A DNA stretch of 64,000 bases. Source: Lachnospiraceae bacterium (GTDB lineage Bacteria; Bacillota; Clostridia; Lachnospirales; Lachnospiraceae). Shown piece by piece: positions 7,197-15,678 of the stretch. Within the stretch, counting starts at the first letter, position 1, and each line of letters starts with the position of its first letter. The position numbers and the translations under genes are program-made. The notes beneath the pieces are model-generated. The model worked only from the letters and a program-made list of their open reading frames with translations. It was not told the DNA's origin and made no database searches. Where the stretch lies: contig CABIXN010000004.1 in the NCBI GenBank assembly GCA_902362715.1, forward strand, positions 149,337 through 213,336, written 5' to 3'.

Positions 7197-8135
7197 ATGA
7201 CACAGATACATACGGTAACTCTCAATCCTGCAGTGGATCAAATTCTGTATCTGAATCATTTTCATTCAGAGGTTACCAACCGCCTCACCGGAACAGTCCG
7301 GGGACTCGGCGGCAAGGGCACCCATGTATCCATAAACCTAAAGCAGCTTGGCCTTGATAATACCGCATTCGGTATTGTCCACGGAAACACCGGCTCAGAA
7401 ATTATCCGGATGCTGGAAAATAATGGTATACAGGTGCACTTTCAGCACTTTTCGGATCATGAATCCAGAACAAATTATCTTTTAATCGAGGATGGCGGTA
7501 TCTGCACCTGCCTTTCTTCCCAAGGCGTTTCTTTATCAGAAGAAAACATTTCTGATTTTATTATCTATATGAAACAGCACATTGATGATGGGGACTACCT
7601 GATTCTGTCAGGTGACGCCTCAAATTGTCCCAATGCCTTTGTGTACAACACAATCATGAAGGCATTTCGGGACAGCAATCTAAAAATCTTTTTAGATGCC
7701 AGCGGCGAAACCCTGAAGCAATGTATTCTCGAAAAACCCTTTTTAATCAAACCCAATCAGGATGAATTGTCTTACCTCTGCGGTAAAGAATTAAAAACAG
7801 AAAAAGATATTCTGCAGGCCCTGCAGTCTTTGGATGTTTATGAAATCCCCATCATTGCTGTTTCTTTAGGAGGCTCTGGATCTATGGTACGTTCAAGATA
7901 CGGAACTTTCCGCATAAAACCGCCCAAAGTCCAGGTATGCAATACCATTGGATGCGGTGACAGTTTTTTATCCGGCCTGATTTTCGGCGTTTACCAGGGT
8001 CTTTCTACAGAAGATACTCTGCGTCTTGCTACTGCAGTTTCCGCAGCTACCGCAGAGTCGAAACTCTCTGTTGGATATGACGCCGGACGGGCGGATGAAT
8101 TAAAAAAGAATGTTTTCATTGAAAGAATTGATTAA
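7197..8135 (+). CDS. PfkB-family hexose kinase (1-phosphofructokinase / tagatose-6-phosphate kinase type)
   Basis: 312 residues from ATG 7197, which has a full AAAGGAGG eight bases upstream; the longer frame adds 33 unrelated residues. The start TVTLNPAVDQILYL, GLGGKGTHVSINLKQLG (substrate site), KPNQDELSYLCG and the anion-hole/catalytic-base motif NTIGCGDSFLSG mark the PfkB subgroup of 1-phosphofructokinase, tagatose-6-phosphate kinase and LacC. It phosphorylates a keto-sugar phosphate with ATP. Followed by a class II aldolase 18 bp downstream, so the pair may feed glycolytic triose phosphates. Confidence 0.85.
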   Translation: MTQIHTVTLNPAVDQILYLNHFHSEVTNRLTGTVRGLGGKGTHVSINLKQLGLDNTAFGIVHGNTGSEIIRMLENNGIQVHFQHFSDHESRTNYLLIEDGGICTCLSSQGVSLSEENISDFIIYMKQHIDDGDYLILSGDASNCPNAFVYNTIMKAFRDSNLKIFLDASGETLKQCILEKPFLIKPNQDELSYLCGKELKTEKDILQALQSLDVYEIPIIAVSLGGSGSMVRSRYGTFRIKPPKVQVCNTIGCGDSFLSGLIFGVYQGLSTEDTLRLATAVSAATAESKLSVGYDAGRADELKKNVFIERID

Positions 8136-8153
8136 AAGAAAGGAAGAACCGTT

Positions 8154-8792
8154 ATGAATTTATCTTACTATGATATGCGTATAGAAATGTGCCGGGTAGC
8201 CAGACTTATGTTTGAACGGCGGCTTACCAACGCCGCCGGAGGAAACTTTTCCGTTCGGGTAGACGAAAACCGTATTCTTCTCTCGCCTTCCATGATGTCA
8301 GAAGAGCGGCACTGCGATATGAAACCAGAAGATTTTCTGTTGATAGACTATGATGAAAATATTATTGAGGGAAGCGGCAGATTGTCACGGGAAACACTGA
8401 TGCATGTTCTGATCTTAAAGAACTTTAAAGAAATCGGCGCTGTCATCCATGCACATCCCTTTTACTGTATGCCCTATGTCGCTTTTGGAAAAGAAATCCC
8501 CAATGTAACGGAAGCCACCATGGGCAGGGGGAAGGTTGGAGTCATCCCATGGACCCAGGCCTTTACCGAAGATCTCTCCCGCAACGTTTATGAATACTTT
8601 GAGCAGCACCGAGAACTAGCGGTAAAAAAACCCATTGGTGCTATTATGCAGTATCATGGCATTGTCTGCACAGGAGACACCATTTTTAAAGCATACAGCA
8701 TGCTAGAGCGCATGGAATGCGATGCTTTCTGTAATCTTTCCAAAGGGGCTGTTATGAGCACGGAAGATGTCTGCATTCCAACTTTAAAATAA
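8154..8792 (+). CDS. Class II (zinc) aldolase, L-fuculose-phosphate aldolase family
   Basis: 212 residues, normal family length. AAGGNFSVRV (phosphate-binding), LSRETLMHVLI (with the catalytic Glu), VIHAHPFYC and the later YHGIVCTG supply the Zn-binding histidines and phosphate site. Members cleave ketose 1-phosphates to dihydroxyacetone phosphate plus an aldehyde, or act as epimerases. With the rhamnulokinase-like gene next door (38 bp downstream), cleavage of a ketose 1-phosphate is the likely step. RBS GAAAGGAAG precedes the ATG. Confidence 0.85.
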   Translation: MNLSYYDMRIEMCRVARLMFERRLTNAAGGNFSVRVDENRILLSPSMMSEERHCDMKPEDFLLIDYDENIIEGSGRLSRETLMHVLILKNFKEIGAVIHAHPFYCMPYVAFGKEIPNVTEATMGRGKVGVIPWTQAFTEDLSRNVYEYFEQHRELAVKKPIGAIMQYHGIVCTGDTIFKAYSMLERMECDAFCNLSKGAVMSTEDVCIPTLK

Positions 8793-8830
8793 CTGATCAA
8801 CCTTTTATTTCACCAGGAGACAGGTATTCT

Positions 8831-10300
8831 ATGAATTATCTAGCATTTGATCTGGGAGGCAGCAGCGGCAAATTATTTTTATCAGAATTAAAAAACAACA
8901 GACTGACGCTTACTCCCGTTCATCAATTTAAGAACAGGCCCGTTTCTATGGGAAACGGGCTGTATTGGGATTTTATACATATCTATCAGGAACTTATATC
9001 AGGTATCCGCAAGGCGGTTGCCCAAACAGAGGATACCATTGATTCTATTGGGTTTGACAGCTTCTGTAACGATTTTGCCCTGATAGATGAGACAGGAAAT
9101 CTGCTGACACCGGTGCGCTGTTACAGAGATTCCAGAACCGCCAGGTGTCAGGAACACACCTACAGCATTATGTCCAGAGAGGAGTTATATAAAATCAACG
9201 GAAATCAAAGTGCTCTGTTTAATACGCTGCTGCAGCTAGACGCTATGGAAACAGAAGGGCAGGGATGGCTGTTAGACAACTGTTACAAGGCCTTATTTTT
9301 ATCAGACCTTTTGATTTTCTGGCTCACAGGAAAGGCGGTCACAGAATATACAACCGCATCGGTCACTCAGATGTTTGATTTTATCAAAAATGACTGGTCG
9401 GAAACGATTCTAAAAAATTATAAAATAAGAAAGTCTCTGTTCGCACCACTTGTTTTTCCTGGTACTGTCATTGGCAGAACCTCTGATTCTTTCAATAAGG
9501 ACTTAAAAACCAAAGGCTTTTTTGTTTCAAGTGTCTGCCATCATGACACTGCCTGCGCATTTCTGAGTTCTGTCTGCCCCAGACACTGCGCCATTATCAG
9601 CTGCGGAACCTGGAGCCTTGTAGGTACGGAAACCGCTTATCCAATTATCACAGAAGAAGGCTTCCTTTCCAATATCGCAAATGAAGGCGGTTATGCTGGG
9701 CATCACCGTCTTCTTCGTAATGTTATGGGCACCTGGATCATACAGGAAATCCTGCATCAGTTAAACCACAGCGAAGAAGCTTATACCTACAGCAGACTTG
9801 ATAGTGAAGCAGGAAACTGCACAACACTAGACTGTTTTATTGATGCAGATGCTGAGATCTTCTATCAGCCAGAGAATATGATAGAAAAGATTCACAGCTT
9901 CTGTATGGAGCACTATCAGACAGCTCCCCGCACCACTGGAGAACTAATATTTTGTGTTTATGCCAGTCTTGCTTTTAAATATCGGCTGGCTATTGAAAAG
10001 CTGGAGCAAATTACACAAACCCCCCTCCCGGTCATTAATATCGTAGGCGGAGGTTCTCAAAGTTCACTGATGTGCCAGCTTACTTCGAATATCTGCCGGC
10101 GGCCAGTAGCAGCCGGTCCTGCAGATGCCAGCGCTCTTGGCAATATTCTTGTCCAGATGATTGCTTCCGGAACAATTTCCTCTGTTTCAGAAGGCCGCAG
10201 ACTTATCAAAAACAGTTTTCCCGTAAAACACTATAAGCCGGATGTTTCTTCACATTGGGAAAAACTGTACCAGGATTTTATTCTTAAATTTCACTTTTAA
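8831..10300 (+). CDS. Rhamnulokinase-like FGGY kinase
   Basis: 489 residues. AFDLGGSSGKLFL at the N terminus, GFDSFCNDFALID, the catalytic Asp in CHHDTACAFLS, SCGTWSLVGTE and INIVGGGSQSSLMCQLT with GPADASALGN are the rhamnulokinase (RhaB) pattern. RhaB phosphorylates L-rhamnulose on O-1; no rhamnose isomerase is visible here, so a different 1-ketose may be used. Lies between the aldolase and the Gfo/Idh/MocA gene in the rightward operon; RBS CCAGGAGA. Confidence 0.87.
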   Translation: MNYLAFDLGGSSGKLFLSELKNNRLTLTPVHQFKNRPVSMGNGLYWDFIHIYQELISGIRKAVAQTEDTIDSIGFDSFCNDFALIDETGNLLTPVRCYRDSRTARCQEHTYSIMSREELYKINGNQSALFNTLLQLDAMETEGQGWLLDNCYKALFLSDLLIFWLTGKAVTEYTTASVTQMFDFIKNDWSETILKNYKIRKSLFAPLVFPGTVIGRTSDSFNKDLKTKGFFVSSVCHHDTACAFLSSVCPRHCAIISCGTWSLVGTETAYPIITEEGFLSNIANEGGYAGHHRLLRNVMGTWIIQEILHQLNHSEEAYTYSRLDSEAGNCTTLDCFIDADAEIFYQPENMIEKIHSFCMEHYQTAPRTTGELIFCVYASLAFKYRLAIEKLEQITQTPLPVINIVGGGSQSSLMCQLTSNICRRPVAAGPADASALGNILVQMIASGTISSVSEGRRLIKNSFPVKHYKPDVSSHWEKLYQDFILKFHF

Positions 10301-10321
10301 ACTTAAAGGAGGTTCCTATCC

Positions 10322-11476
10322 ATGAAAACTTACAGAACCGGTGTGGTTGGCACCGGATTTATCGGACAGGTGCATATAGAAACAGTCCGCCGTCTTGGAA
10401 ATGTACAGGTTGTTGCATTAACAGACAAATTTCAGGCGCAGGAAAGAGCTCAGGCTATGAATGTTCCCGCCTGGTTTGAAGATTATAAAGAAATGATTGA
10501 TACTATGCAGCTTGATATGGTCCACATCTGTACCCCTAACAATACACATTTTGAAATTGCAATGTACGCTTTGTCTCATGGGGTTAATGTTATCTGCGAA
10601 AAACCAATGACTACCACGGTGGAAGAAGCCCGGATACTTGTAAAAAAAGCCGAAGAAACCGGACTTGTAGCCGCCATAAATTTTCATAACCGTTTTTATC
10701 CTATGACAAACCATCTGATGCATATCATCCGCGACGGTGAACTTGGCAGTATATTTTCCATTTCAGGAAGCTACTGTCAGGACTGGCTGCTGTATGATAC
10801 TGACTACAGCTGGCGCCTGAATACAGAAGAATCAGGCGCTACACGTGTCATTGCAGATATTGGTTCCCACTGGATGGATCTTGCGGAATTTGTCAGCGGC
10901 CAGAAGATTACAGAAGTATGTGCTGACTTTTCTACAATACATCCGTTCCGCAAAAAACCCAATAAAACCGTTCTGGCCTTTTCATCTGAAACATTCAGTG
11001 AAAGCGATTATACCGAAATTCCTGTTCATACGGAAGATAACGCCAGTGTTATGTTCCGCTTTGAAAATGGTGCAAAAGGAATCGCATTTTTTTCACAGGT
11101 AATTGCCGGAAAATCAGTAGCCATTGATCTCCAAATCGGAGGCTATAAACAATCTGCCCAATGGAACAGTGCAGATGTCAACAGTCTTGTTTTAGGGCAG
11201 CGGGATAGGGGCTGTACAAAAATCGAAAAAGGAACCGCCACTGTACATCCTGCCACACTTCCCCTGGTGGCTTATCCCATCGGGCACGCAGAAGGCTTTC
11301 CGGATGCATTTAAACAATGCTTCAAAGAAGTGTATGAAAGTATTGAACAGAAAGACAAAACCTGGAATTACGCTGATTTTAAAGATGGGCTGCATGAAAT
11401 GATACTCTGTGAAAAAATCTTTGAAAGCAATGAAAAGCAGCAGTGGATTTCCATTGAAAAAGGTTCCAATTCATAA
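10322..11476 (+). CDS. Gfo/Idh/MocA-family oxidoreductase
   Basis: 384 residues. The N-terminal Rossmann fold has GVVGTGFIGQVH; the family signature is CEKPMTTT with the catalytic Lys, and the second domain carries DIGSHWMDLAEF with the catalytic His. Such enzymes oxidise or reduce sugars, sugar acids, inositols or glycosides with tightly held NAD(P). Relatives of this size often oxidise the 3-position of glucosides and work with TIM-barrel epimerases like those at 17786 and 21668 (established for related clusters; inference here). RBS AAAGGAGG; last gene of the rightward operon, ended by a 15-bp hairpin. Confidence 0.88.
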   Translation: MKTYRTGVVGTGFIGQVHIETVRRLGNVQVVALTDKFQAQERAQAMNVPAWFEDYKEMIDTMQLDMVHICTPNNTHFEIAMYALSHGVNVICEKPMTTTVEEARILVKKAEETGLVAAINFHNRFYPMTNHLMHIIRDGELGSIFSISGSYCQDWLLYDTDYSWRLNTEESGATRVIADIGSHWMDLAEFVSGQKITEVCADFSTIHPFRKKPNKTVLAFSSETFSESDYTEIPVHTEDNASVMFRFENGAKGIAFFSQVIAGKSVAIDLQIGGYKQSAQWNSADVNSLVLGQRDRGCTKIEKGTATVHPATLPLVAYPIGHAEGFPDAFKQCFKEVYESIEQKDKTWNYADFKDGLHEMILCEKIFESNEKQQWISIEKGSNS

Positions 11477-11511
11477 TTAAACACTGCATCTGCAAAACAG
11501 GTCCTTCCCAA

Positions 11512-11552
11512 CAGATAAAGCTCCCGATTCTTAAAACCGGGAGCTTTATCTG
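11512..11552. terminator. Perfect 15-bp hairpin between convergent genes
   Basis: Arms 11512-11526 and 11538-11552 (CAGATAAAGCTCCCG and its complement) with an 11-nt loop. It sits between the convergent oxidoreductase and old-yellow-enzyme genes and can serve both strands. The T-tract is short. Confidence 0.7.
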
Positions 11553-11593
11553 TTTGATACCAGAGGGAGGTATCTACATGTATTAAGCACAAT

Positions 11594-12832
11594 TTAAGTA
11601 TGATGAATTTTTAAGTTACCTTTTTCTTTTCTGGTGCGCACCAGCTCTTCATGAGCACTCTTATCGTAGACAACACATCCTACTTTGCTCTGCTGTATCA
11701 GCAGTTCCAGACAGCGGTCGCACAGGAGACAATAGTTAATATCATCTGTCTTTCCCTCCCGCACTTTTTTCGGCAGAAACGGATCTGCAAAAGACTGTCT
11801 TCCAAGTCCGATCATATCGCAAATATCATTCTCCACACACCAGGTTCCATAGTTTAACAGATTACTGTCTTCTTCCGTTACTGCGCAAAGGCCATTTTTT
11901 CCGCTTCTAAACGGTGAAAAATTGGATCCGATTACTACAGTTTCCGGTTTTAATACTTTCTTAAACTCTTTTGCCCAGTACTGATGCAGATATGCAAAAT
12001 AAGGCACATGACGGTCAGCCTGCGTCAAACTAACAGTAATGGAAGGACTTCCGGCTGATTGTACAATATAGCTTGCTCCCCGCTCTTCCAGTCCTTTAAT
12101 CAGCTCAAGTGGTTCCGTCAGATCCATAATTGGAGAATCAGGTCCTTCTGTTCCAAAACCGCCGGGGAAACCTTCCCATGCTGAAATCTTAGATCCTACC
12201 AGAAAGTTTTTATCTGGTATTTCCTTACGAATCCGTTCCATCAATTCATACGGAAACCTAGTTCTGTTTTCCCAGCTTCCTCCATATTTCCAGTCACGAT
12301 TATTATATGGCCGTATCATCTGAGAGCCGAAATATCCATGACAGAGCTTTAAATCAATTCCGTCAGCCCCTGCATTGTATGCAATCTTAGAGGCTGTAAC
12401 AAAATCATCCATGATGCGTTCTACATCCTCTTCTGTCAAAAGCTCTCCACCGTATCCGGGCAGTGAATTAGGGGTTACCCTTCTTGAAAATGAAGGATTT
12501 GAAAGCTCCCCGGAATGTGTCAGCTGGAACACGATCAGAGACTTAGGATTGGCTTCATGAACGCGGTCCATAAACTTTGTAAGAGGCTTTTCATTCTGAG
12601 GCATAATAGTCAGCTGATTATCTCTGGCTCTGCTTTCTCTGGTAACGGTAATAGCCTCTAGTGTAATCAGTCCCGCCTCTCCTGCAGCCAGGTCACAATA
12701 CCGCTGCGTAGTCTCCTCAGACGGATTCCCTGACGCATCTTCTGAGTTACACTCCATTGCCTGTACAAAAAAACGGTTCTGAGCTACTCTGGGCCCTATC
12801 TTTACAGGTTCAAGTAATTTTTCGTATGCCAT
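11594..12832 (-). CDS. Old-yellow-enzyme family flavin oxidoreductase with a 4Fe-4S motif, lacking the C-terminal domain
   Basis: 412 residues. An FMN-binding OYE barrel is clear: VFQLTHSGELS, GADGIDLKLCHGYFGSQMIRP, RYPYELM-like RFPYELMERIRKE and GLGRQSFADP. Near residue 370 a CLLCDRC..11..C arrangement matches the 4Fe-4S ligands of the 2,4-dienoyl-CoA reductase/BaiH branch. That branch normally continues for about 250 more residues as a FAD/NAD(P) domain; here the protein ends about 30 residues after the last Cys, with no frameshift visible downstream. Electrons must therefore come from another protein. Activity on an enone, dienoyl or dehydro-sugar is possible. RBS CAGGAGGAA; own promoter with an operator on the -10. 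Confidence 0.82.
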   Translation of the reverse strand: MAYEKLLEPVKIGPRVAQNRFFVQAMECNSEDASGNPSEETTQRYCDLAAGEAGLITLEAITVTRESRARDNQLTIMPQNEKPLTKFMDRVHEANPKSLIVFQLTHSGELSNPSFSRRVTPNSLPGYGGELLTEEDVERIMDDFVTASKIAYNAGADGIDLKLCHGYFGSQMIRPYNNRDWKYGGSWENRTRFPYELMERIRKEIPDKNFLVGSKISAWEGFPGGFGTEGPDSPIMDLTEPLELIKGLEERGASYIVQSAGSPSITVSLTQADRHVPYFAYLHQYWAKEFKKVLKPETVVIGSNFSPFRSGKNGLCAVTEEDSNLLNYGTWCVENDICDMIGLGRQSFADPFLPKKVREGKTDDINYCLLCDRCLELLIQQSKVGCVVYDKSAHEELVRTRKEKGNLKIHHT

Positions 12833-12870
12833 GTCATTCCTCCTGTTGCATCTATATTTCTATTTATTTT

Positions 12871-12960
12871 TGTTTATGTGGTTATTTTACCACTTTTTTC
12901 AGTTTTTCACAACCTTTATTTGCTTATTTATGACTGTTTTTATCTGTTTGTGTGGTTATT
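12871..12960 (-). promoter_or_regulatory. Promoter and repeated operator of the old-yellow-enzyme gene
   Basis: Minus-strand -35 TTGTGA (12912-12907), 17-bp spacer, -10 TAAAAT (12889-12884). The inverted repeat GTGGT-6-ACCAC (12878-12893) covers the -10. On the plus strand the 16-mer TGTTTATGTGGTTATT (12871-12886) recurs with one change at 12945-12960, 74 bp away. TGTTTATGTGG also occurs at 7166 before the PfkB kinase. This looks like a two-site repressor target. Confidence 0.6.
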
Positions 12961-13012
12961 CAGTTCACATCTGATATATTCATACACAACTTAATCTCTA
13001 CATTGTCCATCA

Positions 13013-13050
13013 CCAAAAACAGCGCCGAAACACACTTGCCCGGCGCCGCT
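13013..13050 (-). terminator. Terminator of the ABC sugar importer operon
   Basis: On the minus strand GCGCCG (13046-13041), a 13-nt loop and CGGCGC (13027-13022) are followed by TGTTTTTGG. It starts 8 bp after the permease stop. Confidence 0.8.
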
Positions 13051-13057
13051 CTCCCTC

Positions 13058-14038
13058 CTAAATTTCGTCCTTTTTCTGAAGCAGTACGGCAACAATAATA
13101 ATTGCACCCTTAATAGCATTAACAAGAAATGCACTTACCCCCATAAGATTCAGGAAATTATTTACAATTGCCAGAATAAAAATACCAAACAGAACGCAGA
13201 CCATTTTTCCCCGGCCGCCCTTCATGGAGACGCCGCCGATAACAGCCATGGCAATGGCATACATCTCATAAGAGTTTCCGGAGGAGGATGCGTTAATAGA
13301 ATTCATACGGGAAGCTTCTATAACAGCTGCAATGCCCACAGACGCCCCCATAATGATAAATGCACAGACCTTTACTTTGCTTACACTGATACCTGAAAGC
13401 TTAGAGGCTCTGGCATTGGAACCTACAGAATAAATGTGGCGTCCGGTTTTTGTATATCTTGATATGTAAAAATATACGATAAAAACGATAAAGAGATAGA
13501 TAATCGGCATAGGAATGGGCCCCAGACTGGAATTGGAAATTTTAGAAAAAGCACCAACTTTGCCATAAAATCCACCGCCATCCATAAAGTACTGGCATAC
13601 CGACCGGTAAATATACATAAATCCCAGCGTTACTACAAAGGACGGAACATTTCCCTTGGCCACAATAAGCCCCATACAGGCCGAAAACCCTACAGCGCAT
13701 CCAATAGCCACAATTACAGCCAAAACCACATTATTTGTCCTGTTCAAAACCCCCAGACAGATTGCCCCCACAGCAACCAGCTGGGAACCTACAGACAAAT
13801 CAATTTCTCCTACAATTATCACAAAGGCCATACCAAGAGCAAGAATGCCAAGTACAGCATTATTCCTTAACACGTTAATTATATTTGCTGCAGAAAGAAA
13901 ATTACTTCCCTGAAAAATTGACGCCACGATAAAAATAATAATTGTTACAACAATTACACTATATCCGGAGAAAAACTTCCTGAAACTTCCTACAACACCG
14001 GCATTTACAGCCGGATTTACCTGAGTTTTATTTCCCAT
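13058..14038 (-). CDS. Ribose-type ABC transporter permease (RbsC family)
   Basis: 326 residues, strongly hydrophobic with about ten membrane segments, as usual for BPD_transp_2 (RbsC/XylH-type) permeases. ALGMAFVIIVGEIDLSVGSQ near residue 75 is the family's diagnostic stretch, and GGVSMKGGRGKM near residue 265 is the second conserved loop (contact with the ATPase). The subunit forms the membrane channel for a monosaccharide. It starts 3 nt after the ATPase gene, whose end contains the GGAGAC ribosome binding site. Substrate class is sugar; identity unknown. Confidence 0.92.
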   Translation of the reverse strand: MGNKTQVNPAVNAGVVGSFRKFFSGYSVIVVTIIIFIVASIFQGSNFLSAANIINVLRNNAVLGILALGMAFVIIVGEIDLSVGSQLVAVGAICLGVLNRTNNVVLAVIVAIGCAVGFSACMGLIVAKGNVPSFVVTLGFMYIYRSVCQYFMDGGGFYGKVGAFSKISNSSLGPIPMPIIYLFIVFIVYFYISRYTKTGRHIYSVGSNARASKLSGISVSKVKVCAFIIMGASVGIAAVIEASRMNSINASSSGNSYEMYAIAMAVIGGVSMKGGRGKMVCVLFGIFILAIVNNFLNLMGVSAFLVNAIKGAIIIVAVLLQKKDEI

Positions 14039-14040
14039 TT

Positions 14041-15564
14041 TCAGTCTCCTTTGTTCAAATTCGCCCCGGTTGAAAGAATCATAAGCTCTTCTTCACTCAG
14101 CTGCTCCCGCTCCAGGGTTCCGTTCAGTTTTCCATGATACATAACTTTCACTCTGTCACACAGTTTCATAATCTCCTGGGCTTCCCCGGAAGTTACAATT
14201 ACAGCCGTACCGGCCTTCGCAATCTCAAAAATCTCATTATAAATCTCATTTTTGGCTCCGATATCTACCCCCTGGGTAGGATTACACAAAATCATAACAT
14301 CCGGCATAGCATACATCCATTTCGCCAGAATTACTTTCTGCTGATTGCCGCCGGACAAGCTGGTAATTAAATCTGTGAATTTACCAAGTTTGATATGCAG
14401 CACATCTTTATATTGAGATGCAACCTCATTTTCTTTCTTATGATTTAAGTAGATACCGCGGATACATTTATCAAGCGCTACAATCGTCATATTCTCGGTT
14501 ATACTCAAATCCTTGATAATTGCATTTTCTTTTCGATTTGACGGTAAAAATCCTATTTTCTTTTTTGCTGCCTGTTTCGGAGACCTGATCTTTACCTCTT
14601 CTCCTCTCAGAAACACCTTACCTTCCTCTGAGCGAATATCACCAAACAGACATCGAACCAGCTCCTCTTTTCCATCTCCTAAAAGTCCGGTAAAACCAAG
14701 AATTTCTCCCTTATGTACTTCAAAGGATATATTCTGAAAATATTTTCCGGCTGAAAGATTTTCCACTTTCATTACTACTTCCCCTGTTTTCCGGGGTTTA
14801 TAAATTTCCAGGCCCTGCACCTCTCTGCCCACCATCATTTTTGCAATTTCTTCTGGAGTAATCTTTGTTCCATCTTCTTTTTCAATACTTCCTGAGGAAA
14901 TCTTTTCCCCGTTTCGCAAAACCGTATATTGATCACAAAATTCTACAACCTCTCCCAGTTTGTGGGAAATAAATATAATCGTTACGCCGTCGGCTGTCAG
15001 CGTCCTCATAATCCGGAATACATTTTCAATCTCCGGCACTGAAAGAGATGTTGTAGGTTCATCCATTATGATAATCCTGGCTTTTCGAAGCAATGACTTG
15101 GCGATCTCTAGAATCTGCTTTGAGGATGCCGTCAGATCCCCCACCATATCTGCAGGATTCAAAGATACATTCATCCGGTCAAACACTTCCTGTGACTGCC
15201 TGCACATTTCATCCTTTAAAAGAAATCCCCATTTATTTCTCAGCTCATATCCAAGAAACATATTTTCATATACCGGCATATCATTTACGACATTTAGTTC
15301 CTGATGGATAAAAGCAACTCCGTATTCCTGGGATTCTTTTGTACTGGAAATGGCCGCTTCTTTTCCAAAAAGCTCAATGTTTCCGGAATCCATAGGAATG
15401 ACACCGCCAAGTATATTCATCAATGTTGATTTTCCGGCTCCATTTTCTCCTAAAAGACCATGAATTTCGCCGGTTTTAACTTCCAGTGTCACATTTTTAA
15501 GCACTGGGGCCGCACCGCCGAAGCTTTTCACGATATTACTCATTTTTATCGCTAATTCTGCCAT
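14041..15564 (-). CDS. Ribose-type ABC transporter ATP-binding protein (RbsA family)
   Basis: 507 residues, two fused ABC domains as in RbsA/MglA/XylG. Domain 1: Walker A GLLGENGAGKST, signature LTASSKQILEIAKSL (degenerate, normal for this half of the family), Walker B IIIMDEPTTSL. Domain 2: a degenerate Walker A (GLLGDGKEEL), LSGGNQQKVILAKWM and the NPTQGVDIGAK loop. It powers monosaccharide import with the adjoining permease and lipoprotein. A 12-bp stem-loop separates it from the binding-protein gene upstream. Confidence 0.93.
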   Translation of the reverse strand: MAELAIKMSNIVKSFGGAAPVLKNVTLEVKTGEIHGLLGENGAGKSTLMNILGGVIPMDSGNIELFGKEAAISSTKESQEYGVAFIHQELNVVNDMPVYENMFLGYELRNKWGFLLKDEMCRQSQEVFDRMNVSLNPADMVGDLTASSKQILEIAKSLLRKARIIIMDEPTTSLSVPEIENVFRIMRTLTADGVTIIFISHKLGEVVEFCDQYTVLRNGEKISSGSIEKEDGTKITPEEIAKMMVGREVQGLEIYKPRKTGEVVMKVENLSAGKYFQNISFEVHKGEILGFTGLLGDGKEELVRCLFGDIRSEEGKVFLRGEEVKIRSPKQAAKKKIGFLPSNRKENAIIKDLSITENMTIVALDKCIRGIYLNHKKENEVASQYKDVLHIKLGKFTDLITSLSGGNQQKVILAKWMYAMPDVMILCNPTQGVDIGAKNEIYNEIFEIAKAGTAVIVTSGEAQEIMKLCDRVKVMYHGKLNGTLEREQLSEEELMILSTGANLNKGD

Positions 15565-15608
15565 CTTTTTACCCTCAATTTTTGTAAAAACATTACCCTA
15601 TTTGAATA

Positions 15609-15639
15609 GATACCCAAGGGAAGCGCCCCCTTGGGTATC
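15609..15639 (-). promoter_or_regulatory. Strong intra-operon stem-loop after the solute-binding protein gene
   Basis: GATACCCAAGGG (15609-15620) pairs perfectly with 15628-15639 around a 7-nt loop. No T-run follows on the transcribed strand, so it is more likely an mRNA-stabilising or processing hairpin that raises expression of the binding protein over the ATPase and permease, a common layout in such operons. Confidence 0.7.
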
Positions 15640-15678
15640 TGCTATACTTACCAATCTTAACGCTTTGGCATATATTTT

